From the NCBI GenBank assembly GCA_045641065.1, contig JAZUGF010000074.1, positions 1 through 9,441 on the forward strand: a DNA stretch of 9,441 nucleotides, written 5' to 3'. Origin of the DNA: UBA1723 sp045641065 (GTDB lineage: Bacteria > Bacteroidota > Bacteroidia > Bacteroidales > Paludibacteraceae). The position numbers were made by a program, and so were the translations under genes. Under the pieces are notes generated by a model. That model ran no database searches, had not been told where the DNA came from, and saw only the letters and a program-made list of their open reading frames with translations. How positions within the stretch are numbered: position 1 is the first letter of the stretch; each line of letters starts with the position of its first letter. Shown here piece by piece: positions 1 to 5,689 of the stretch.

Positions 1-1
1 C

Positions 2-331
2 ATGACAACCAAAGACATTTGGATTGATTTTCTCAAAAACTTAGGAAGTATGGACAGAATTCACCCATCAGTATACAAGCGAGCAGACGAGGGCTTACTT
101 AGATTGCTCAAAAAAGCTAACATAGCGGCTCTATCAGATGAAGAGATTAACTACTACGAAGCTAGTATGAAACGTTTGGAGGACGAAATGGACATGGAGG
201 AAGTTGGCTTCGAAAGAGGTGTTGAAGTGGAGTCCCTCCGAATTGCCACAGATATGAAGAAAAAAGGTTTTGAGTTTGCCTTAATCCATGAGTTGACGAA
301 TGTTTCTCTGGATGTGATTGAAAAACTATAG
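2..331 (+). CDS. Rpn-family PD-(D/E)XK nuclease / putative transposase, C-terminal part (5' end outside window)
   Basis: This is the C-terminal 109 residues of what looks like an Rpn-type protein (recombination-promoting nuclease, also annotated 'PD-(D/E)XK nuclease family transposase'). It carries the family's usual tail: an aromatic WIDFLKNL segment near residues 7-14, then acidic/basic helices with the EEINYYEASMK pattern around residues 47-57, a GxExG-like stretch (GFERGVEVES) and a final helix resembling a short DNA-binding or oligomerisation segment. The nuclease core (D...ExQ motif) normally lies upstream, so the ATG at position 2 is almost certainly an internal methionine and the gene begins before the window. 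Rpn proteins are DNA endonucleases linked to RecA-independent recombination and occur in many copies in Bacteroidetes. The gene converges on tex and shares the terminator at 491-542. Family assignment rests on the tail only, so confidence is moderate. Confidence 0.6.
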   Translation: MTTKDIWIDFLKNLGSMDRIHPSVYKRADEGLLRLLKKANIAALSDEEINYYEASMKRLEDEMDMEEVGFERGVEVESLRIATDMKKKGFEFALIHELTNVSLDVIEKL

Positions 332-386
332 GTTAAGGTCTTGTCTTTGCAATAAAATAAAGCAATTATACGAGTTGTCCAACACA

Positions 387-475
387 CGCTTTTTCTTTAT
401 ACGCTCGTCCTACGGACTCGCGTTGGGAGGTGGGTTAGGGCGTTCCGCCCTTAACAATCCTCATTTTGGACAACT
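387..475. repeat. Dispersed palindromic repeat, copy A
   Basis: This is an 89-base intergenic element that matches 4478-4568 closely along its length and in the same orientation. The conserved core starts at ACGCTCGTCCTACGGACTCG (401-420) and continues through GGTGGGTTAGGG to ACAATCC. It contains two mini-hairpins: GTCC-TAC-GGAC (407-417) and AGGGCG-TTC-CGCCCT (437-451). The second keeps its pairing in copy B despite sequence change there. This copy is additionally framed by a 10-base inverted repeat, AGTTGTCCAA at 373-382 and TTGGACAACT at 466-475. It looks like a REP-like or non-autonomous dispersed element; no family name can be assigned from the window. Confidence 0.8.
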
Positions 476-490
476 GCTATATAATCTCCT

Positions 491-542
491 AAAAAATCAT
501 TCCACGGTTTGAAAATATAAATCAAACCGTGGAATGTTTTTT
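491..542. terminator. Bidirectional rho-independent terminator between rpn-like gene and tex
   Basis: A perfect 15-base-pair stem is formed by 498-512 (CATTCCACGGTTTGA) and 522-536, with a 9-base AT loop. It is flanked by six A's on the left (491-496) and six T's on the right (537-542), so it reads as stem plus U-tract on either strand. It lies 16 bases past the tex stop codon and also downstream of the rpn-like gene, which fits the convergent arrangement. Confidence 0.93.
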
Positions 543-557
543 ATAAAACGCTTATCG

Positions 558-2705
558 TTATTTCTCCAACGCCAACGCTACTCTGTTCAATTTCATATCT
601 ACTTCTTTCACGATAACATTCAATCGCTGGCCTACGGATATTATTGTCTGCAGGTCGACGTTGCGCTGTCGTGTGAATTCTGAAACGTGCACCAATCCGT
701 CTCTGTGGACTCCGATGTTGACGAAGGCTCCAAAGTTGGTGATGTTGGTGACGATTCCTTCCAATCGCATTCCGATTTGCAAATCCGACACCTCTTTCAC
801 GTCTTTCCTGAATGCCAACGGTTTGATCTTCTCTCTTACGTCTCTGCCTGGCTTATCAAGCTCTTTCATAATGTCTTGCAATGTAGGCAAACCGATCTTC
901 GCGTCGACGTATTTGTTCAAATCAATGGATTCTCTCACCTGTTTGTTGGCGATCAATTCCTCCACCGTCACCTTATAATCTTTAGCCATTTTCTTCACCA
1001 CGGCATAGCTCTCCGGATGGACGGCTGTGTTGTCGAGTGGATTTTTCTGCCCACGTATACGTAGGAATCCAGCACACTGCTCAAATGCCTTTGTGCCAAG
1101 TTTCGGCACTTTCTTCAATTCGTCTCTTGATGTGAATGCTCCGTTCTCATCTCTGTATGCGATGATGTTCTCCGCAAGTTTCGGGCCGACGCCGGAAACG
1201 TATGTCAACAGATGTTTGCTGGCTGTGTTAAGATTGACGCCGACGTGGTTCACCGCACTCTCCACAACACGGTCGAGCGATTCTTTCAGCATCTTCTGGT
1301 CGACGTCGTGCTGATATTGGCCGACGCCGATGCTCTTTGGGTCAATCTTGACAAGTTCAGCCAACGGATCTTGCAATCGTCGTCCGATGGATACTGCTCC
1401 ACGCACGGTGATATCATAATCCGGAAACTCCTCACGTGCCACTTCGCTGGCTGAGTAGATGCTGGCTCCGCTCTCATTGACGATGTATACTTCCACTTCG
1501 TTGAGGCGGGCATCCGACAACGCTTTCTCCACAGCCTCTTGAGTCTCACGGCTCGCTGTACCGTCGCCAATAGCGATTGCTCCACACTTATATTTCTTGA
1601 TCAGTGCTACCATTTTCTCTTGCTCCTTTGGAAGTTCTGCACCTCCACGAGAAAGAAACAACACTGTATGATTCAATAATTTACCTTGTGAATCCAAACA
1701 GACAACTTTGCATCCTGTACGGAATCCTGGGTCGATAGCAAGCACAGCCACCTCACCAAGTGGAGATGCAAGCAACACCTGCTTCACGTTTTTAGCGAAG
1801 ACATCGATTGCCTCCTCGTCGGCTTTTGTCTTGCTTGAATCTGCGAACTCTGTTTCGATCGCTGGGCGAGCATAGTCTTTGTAAGCCGATTTCACCGCTG
1901 ATTTCACGAGTGTAGAACTGTCGGTATTGCCATGCACGAAAAGTCCGCTGATATTATCCATACACCAGTCGTCATCACATTTGAGCGACACTTTCAGCAT
2001 GCCCTCTTTCTCACCACGACGCATAGCAAGCAGACGGTGAGACGGCACTTTCGATAATGGTTCGGAATGGGCGAAATATGTCTGATACTGTCCAGCCTCA
2101 TCCTCTTTCTTCTTCACCACCTCGCTCTGGACGATTCCGTTGCGACGGTATGAACTGCGGATGCGGGAGCGAGTGCGTTGGTCTTCACTGATCCACTCAG
2201 TGATGATATCCATTGCTCCTTGCACAGCCTCGTCAGAAGAGATATCAATACGATTCTTGCGACAATAGTCGTCAGCCATATCTTCACTGTCGGAACGGGA
2301 ATTCTGCGACATAATCATCTTAGCCAGACCTTCAAGTCCAAGCAGACGAGCCTTCTCCGCTTTCGTGCGTTTCTTTGGCTTATATGGCAGATAGATATCC
2401 TCCAATTCCGAAAGTGACGAAGCCTTTTCCAGCGACGCTTTCAAATCAGAAGTAAGTTTACCCTGTTCCTCAATACTCTTTATTATAGCGTTGCGACGAT
2501 CGTCAACAGCGATAATCTGATTCAGCAATTTGATGATACTCTCCACTGTAGTCTCATCCATTCCACCGGTCATTTCCTTACGGTAGCGGCAGATAAAAGG
2601 GATAGTACATTTGTCGGCGAGCAAAGAAAGGACGTTTGCCACCTTGTCTTTTGGAAGAGAAAGTTCCGATGCTATTGATGCTGCTATATTTTTGATGTCT
2701 GTCAT
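558..2705 (-). CDS. tex: Tex, RNA-binding transcriptional accessory protein
   Basis: This 715-residue protein has the full Tex architecture at normal family length. The N-terminal helical Tex domain (about 1-190) contains the typical CTIPFICRYRKEMTGG and LEDIYLPYKPKKRTKA segments. A YqgF/RNase H-like domain follows, with AIDPGFRTG at 323-331 and GDGTASRET near 380-388. A helix-hairpin-helix region covers about 490-560 (NTASKHLLTYVSGVGPKLAE). A C-terminal S1 RNA-binding domain covers about 645-712 (GMRLEGIVTNITNFGAFVNI). Tex is a cytoplasmic nucleic-acid-binding factor that acts with RNA polymerase in transcription and expression of some toxin or stress genes; the RNase H fold is generally thought inactive. 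The start is the ATG at 2705-2703, preceded by AATACAA seven bases upstream. The yhcG-like gene ends 12 bases upstream, so the two are probably co-transcribed. The gene closes at the terminator at 491-542. Confidence 0.97.
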   Translation of the reverse strand: MTDIKNIAASIASELSLPKDKVANVLSLLADKCTIPFICRYRKEMTGGMDETTVESIIKLLNQIIAVDDRRNAIIKSIEEQGKLTSDLKASLEKASSLSELEDIYLPYKPKKRTKAEKARLLGLEGLAKMIMSQNSRSDSEDMADDYCRKNRIDISSDEAVQGAMDIITEWISEDQRTRSRIRSSYRRNGIVQSEVVKKKEDEAGQYQTYFAHSEPLSKVPSHRLLAMRRGEKEGMLKVSLKCDDDWCMDNISGLFVHGNTDSSTLVKSAVKSAYKDYARPAIETEFADSSKTKADEEAIDVFAKNVKQVLLASPLGEVAVLAIDPGFRTGCKVVCLDSQGKLLNHTVLFLSRGGAELPKEQEKMVALIKKYKCGAIAIGDGTASRETQEAVEKALSDARLNEVEVYIVNESGASIYSASEVAREEFPDYDITVRGAVSIGRRLQDPLAELVKIDPKSIGVGQYQHDVDQKMLKESLDRVVESAVNHVGVNLNTASKHLLTYVSGVGPKLAENIIAYRDENGAFTSRDELKKVPKLGTKAFEQCAGFLRIRGQKNPLDNTAVHPESYAVVKKMAKDYKVTVEELIANKQVRESIDLNKYVDAKIGLPTLQDIMKELDKPGRDVREKIKPLAFRKDVKEVSDLQIGMRLEGIVTNITNFGAFVNIGVHRDGLVHVSEFTRQRNVDLQTIISVGQRLNVIVKEVDMKLNRVALALEK

Positions 2706-2717
2706 ATATGTCTTGTA

Positions 2718-3803
2718 TTACTTGTCGTTTAGTTTACTTTCAATTTCCTCTATTGTTGGAATTAAGCCTTCCACTTTTGTAGGATATAATTGTTCAAGTT
2801 CGTAAGCTGAAATGCCAATAGGCTGATTACTGCCTTCCAAAGCGTATTGAGCAAGTGTATTGTCTTTTGACTTGCATACTAGTAACCCGATTGTTGGATT
2901 ATCATTCGAATTTTTCAAAATATGGTTGCACGCGACAACGTATGTGCTTAATTGACCAATATCTCCAGGTGTGAATTTGTCTGTCTTTACCTCGATGACG
3001 ATATAACATCTTAGTTTAAGATGGTAGAATAAAAGATCTATGAAATTTTCTGTTTCACCAATCTCTAATCGATATTCTTTACCCACGTAAGCAAAACCTG
3101 TTCCTAACTCAATAAGAAAATCAGTTATGTTTCCAAGCAATGCTTTTTTTAGTTGTGTTTCATTATATTTCCCAGTGATGTTAGCAAATGCAAAGTTATA
3201 TGGATCTTTGGTTATTTCTTTTGCAAGGTCACTCATTGGTTCTGGCAAGGTGTTAGAGAAATTAGTAAGTGCTTTTCCTTCTCGTTCGTAAAGATCTGAG
3301 TCAAGAAAATTTAACAACATGGAACGACTCCATCCGTTTTCTATCGTTTTTGAGACATAGAATAATGATTTGGGAAAATCATCTTTTACTTTATCCATTA
3401 TAAGACAATGATGTCCCCAAGGAATTTGAAATATTCCAACAAGTTGTTGGAAAAATTTATTTGTTTGTCCTTCAGTTGTTAATTTTCCATCAAGTTGTTG
3501 GAAAATCACATTTGCTTTCTGGTAAAGCAAGTAGAATTTTTTACAATAATATATGTTTGACTTTGAAAGTCCATCAATTCCTGGCAGTTCATTTTTTAAA
3601 TCCTTGCTCAACTGAATAATAACGCTTTCTCCCCAACGTTTTTCAACATCCATTTCTACGATGTCTCTGCCAAGTTGCCAGTTGAAAATTAATTTTTCAG
3701 AATTAACTTTCACAGCAGCTTTGATTTGGCTTTGACGATAGCGTTTTGCCAAATCTTTTACCCATTGTGTGTAACAAGAGTCTGTTATCGTAATCTGTTT
3801 CAT
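2718..3803 (-). CDS. YhcG/DUF1016-family protein with PD-(D/E)XK nuclease domain
   Basis: This 361-residue protein has the two-part DUF1016 (YhcG) layout. The N-terminal helical domain (about 10-100) contains the family pattern NWQLGRDIVE...WGESVIIQLSKDLK...GLSKSNIYYCKKFY. The C-terminal PD-(D/E)XK-like domain (about 195-345) has putative catalytic residues D256 in FIDLLFYH and E271/K273 in IVIEVKT, followed by KFTPGDIGQLSTYV. The IPWGHH signature lies at 127-132. Members are predicted nucleases of uncertain role, often found in variable or defence-related loci. Before IPWGHH there is a degenerate 17-residue repeat (FQQLDG at 101-106, FQQLVG at 118-123). The gene is visibly AT-richer than tex and the TonB receptor, suggesting acquisition. 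It sits 25 bases after the lipoprotein gene and 12 before tex, all on the minus strand. AATACAA lies five bases before the ATG. Family assignment is firm; function is not. Confidence 0.9.
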   Translation of the reverse strand: MKQITITDSCYTQWVKDLAKRYRQSQIKAAVKVNSEKLIFNWQLGRDIVEMDVEKRWGESVIIQLSKDLKNELPGIDGLSKSNIYYCKKFYLLYQKANVIFQQLDGKLTTEGQTNKFFQQLVGIFQIPWGHHCLIMDKVKDDFPKSLFYVSKTIENGWSRSMLLNFLDSDLYEREGKALTNFSNTLPEPMSDLAKEITKDPYNFAFANITGKYNETQLKKALLGNITDFLIELGTGFAYVGKEYRLEIGETENFIDLLFYHLKLRCYIVIEVKTDKFTPGDIGQLSTYVVACNHILKNSNDNPTIGLLVCKSKDNTLAQYALEGSNQPIGISAYELEQLYPTKVEGLIPTIEEIESKLNDK

Positions 3804-3828
3804 AAATTTTGTATTTACTAATTCCTAA

Positions 3829-4413
3829 TCATTTATGTATATAAATATCGTGATCTCCTAAATCATACTGATAATATCGGTCTCCGGATTTGATACAATC
3901 CAATTGGAAATAAGTGCGGATATAATTGTCGTGTGGGGTGATAGACACTTTCCATACCTGACCTTTCTCTGAAATGTCGGCATTATTTCTCTTGGCGTCA
4001 ATCTCTGTGTTTGGAAGTGCGATATGCCATTCCGACATGTTCTCTCTGCCCCATCTTCCAAGGGGATCCCAGTTGTTGCCCCAACTTGTGCTCCAGAACA
4101 ACGGAAGTTCAATGTTGGTGCTGAGTTCCTGCGACTGATTCTTAAGATCCTTTGTCAATAGGGCGATATCCCCGTCGACGTCGGATGATTTATACCATAG
4201 CTCGAAGCCGAAGTCGGTATCTACTAAACCGTCTGGCTTTTTCACTGGTTCCATTGTGTGGGTAGGGTGGAACACAAAACCTGTGGAGTCTTTTATCTGT
4301 TCGATTTTTTTATTGTACATTTTTTTATTCACCGAGCAACTTGATGATAGTGCGATGATTCCCACAAACAGGATTTTGAAAAATATCAAGTTGATTACAG
4401 AATTGTTTTGCAT
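3829..4413 (-). CDS. Hypothetical lipoprotein, tryptophan-rich centre
   Basis: I do not recognise this 194-residue protein. The N-terminus is a lipoprotein signal peptide: a hydrophobic stretch at 6-21 followed by the lipobox-like ALSSSC with Cys26 as the lipid attachment site, so the mature protein should be anchored in the envelope. The mature part is soluble, with no further membrane segment, and has five tryptophans between 107 and 129 (FWSTSWGNNWDPLGRWG) and an aromatic, charged C-terminus ending in HDIYIHK. That composition suggests a compact beta-rich domain, but this is a guess. It is the first gene of the minus-strand run lipoprotein - yhcG-like - tex. The start at 4413 is supported by the signal peptide and by AATACAA three bases upstream. 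No convincing promoter was found between it and copy B of the dispersed repeat. Confidence 0.75.
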   Translation of the reverse strand: MQNNSVINLIFFKILFVGIIALSSSCSVNKKMYNKKIEQIKDSTGFVFHPTHTMEPVKKPDGLVDTDFGFELWYKSSDVDGDIALLTKDLKNQSQELSTNIELPLFWSTSWGNNWDPLGRWGRENMSEWHIALPNTEIDAKRNNADISEKGQVWKVSITPHDNYIRTYFQLDCIKSGDRYYQYDLGDHDIYIHK

Positions 4414-4477
4414 GTCTTGTATTGTCTTTGTTAAAACAGCCGCAATTTACAAAAAAGAAAGTTTATAACTTAACTTT

Positions 4478-4568
4478 CGCTTATTCTTTTTTACGCTCGT
4501 CCTACGGACTCGCGTCGGTGGGTGGGTTAGGGCTTTCGCCCTTGACAATCCTTATTTGGAATACAACT
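4478..4568. repeat. Dispersed palindromic repeat, copy B
   Basis: This is the second copy of the element at 387-475, in the same orientation. Both share CGCT, a T-rich run, then an identical 21-base block (ACGCTC... to ...TCGCG), GGTGGGTTAGGG, an AGGGC stem-loop and ACAATCC, followed by TTTGGA and CAACTG. The second hairpin is AGGGC-TTTC-GCCCT (4529-4542), a variant of copy A's that keeps its pairing. The 10-base terminal inverted repeat of copy A is not preserved here, since no matching left arm is seen. It sits between the divergent lipoprotein and DUF362 genes, about 80 bases upstream of the DUF362 promoter. Confidence 0.78.
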
Positions 4569-4646
4569 GTCATTTCTTTATGATTCCCCAAATAAATGGT
4601 AATGTTAGCCAAAATTCGGGTATCAATGAAACCAAATAATTTTTTG

Positions 4647-4654
4647 TATCTTTG
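4647..4654 (+). promoter_or_regulatory. Bacteroidetes -7 promoter element for the DUF362-TonB receptor operon
   Basis: TATCTTTG matches the Bacteroidetes -7 consensus TAnnTTTG exactly. The expected TTTG -33 element is weak: only AATG at 4625-4628 lies at roughly the right distance, so an activator may help. Transcription should begin near 4660, giving a leader of about 20 bases before the ATG at 4681. The box overlaps a perfect 10-base palindrome, CTTTGCAAAG (4650-4659). Confidence 0.72.
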
Positions 4655-4680
4655 CAAAGGTTTAATTCATATCAAGTATA

Positions 4681-5682
4681 ATGAAAAAGTTTTTTTCTCT
4701 TTTCGCTCTGGCTACAGCTATGTTAAGCTGCAGCAACAATCCTACAGAAGCAAACGTTGAATCAGCTAACGATTCTGTTCCAGCTGCAGCGTCGACAGTA
4801 TATTTCACATCTGAGATCTCTCCTGAGTCTCTTGTCCGTATCTATGAGCAACTTGGTGTCAATCCTTCTGGTAAGGTGGCTGTGAAGATCAGCACAGGTG
4901 AGGGTGGCAACAACCATTATCTAAAGCCAACTCTTATCCGTAATCTTGTGGAGAAGGTCGACGGTACTATTGTGGAGTGCTGCACTGCTTACGGTGGCAC
5001 TCGCCAGGATCCAAAGAAACATTGGGAGACTATCCATCAGCACGGTTTTGACTCTATCTTCAAGGTGGATCTAATGGATGAGTTTGGCGATATGAGAATT
5101 CCAATCCAGGATTCATCTCGTTTGAAATACGACCTTGTGGGCGAACACTTGAAAAACTATGATTTCATGATCAACCTTGCTCACTTCAAGGGCCACGCAA
5201 TGGGTGGATTCGGTGGAGTGATGAAGAATGCCTCTATCGGTGTGGCGTCGACAGCAGGAAAGGCTTACATCCATTCCGCTGGTTTGACTGAGAATCCCGA
5301 CACTATGTGGGCTCACCTTCCTGAACAGGATCATTTCCTTGAAAGTATGGCTGCCGCAGCTCAGTCTGTCCACAACTATATGAAGGGTAATGTGGTGTAT
5401 ATCAACGTTATGAATAATATGAGTGTGGATTGCGACTGCGATGGTAATCCTGCAAAACCAGAATTGAAGGATATGGGTATTCTTGCCAGCCTTGACCCAG
5501 TGGCTGTAGATCAGGCTTGCCTTGATCTTGTGTTCACTCACAAAGCTACCGAGGGCGACGACGAGAAACCGTTGATTGAGAGAATCAACCGTCAGCATGG
5601 CACTTATATCACTGATTATGCAGAGAAGATCGGTTTCGGTTCAAAGAAGTACAACCTTGTAAATATCGATAATAATAAATAA
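4681..5682 (+). CDS. DUF362-family lipoprotein, possible metal/Fe-S binding
   Basis: This 333-residue protein begins with a lipoprotein signal peptide (MKKFFSLFALATAMLSC, Cys17), so it is exported and lipid-anchored. The rest matches the DUF362 family: VAVKISTGEGG at 66-76, the glycine-rich NLAHFKGHAMGGFGGVMKN at 165-183, and NNMSVDCDCDGNP at 245-257 followed by DMGILASLDPVAVDQACLDLV (264-284). Many DUF362 proteins are cytoplasmic and carry ferredoxin-type CxxCxxC clusters; none is present here. The cysteines that remain in the mature part, C100-C101, C251 and C253 (plus C280), could form a metal or Fe-S site. The gene has its own promoter at 4647 and is followed by the TonB receptor after only 7 bases, so both are almost certainly one operon. 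I infer a role with the receptor in handling a metal-containing ligand; substrate and reaction are unknown. Confidence 0.87.
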   Translation: MKKFFSLFALATAMLSCSNNPTEANVESANDSVPAAASTVYFTSEISPESLVRIYEQLGVNPSGKVAVKISTGEGGNNHYLKPTLIRNLVEKVDGTIVECCTAYGGTRQDPKKHWETIHQHGFDSIFKVDLMDEFGDMRIPIQDSSRLKYDLVGEHLKNYDFMINLAHFKGHAMGGFGGVMKNASIGVASTAGKAYIHSAGLTENPDTMWAHLPEQDHFLESMAAAAQSVHNYMKGNVVYINVMNNMSVDCDCDGNPAKPELKDMGILASLDPVAVDQACLDLVFTHKATEGDDEKPLIERINRQHGTYITDYAEKIGFGSKKYNLVNIDNNK

Positions 5683-5689
5683 ATACTAT

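Noticed and set aside
318..512. Plus-strand frame across the rpn-tex intergenic region
   Set aside because: It overlaps the 3' end of the rpn-like gene and runs through the dispersed repeat and the terminator stem; the peptide has no recognisable features.
661..1454. Several plus-strand frames opposite tex
   Set aside because: They are antisense shadows of a strongly conserved gene, with low-complexity, unnatural composition.
4424..4477. Search for a minus-strand promoter for the lipoprotein gene
   Set aside because: The best candidate, TAAACTTTC on the minus strand, departs from TAnnTTTG, so no promoter is called.
4571..4646. Possible metal-regulator or riboswitch site upstream of the DUF362 gene
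   Set aside because: The predicted leader is only about 20 bases, too short for a riboswitch, and no convincing inverted-repeat operator other than CTTTGCAAAG could be seen.
5113..5598. 161-codon minus-strand frame inside the DUF362 gene
   Set aside because: It is antisense to a clear DUF362 coding sequence, without a leader motif or family resemblance.
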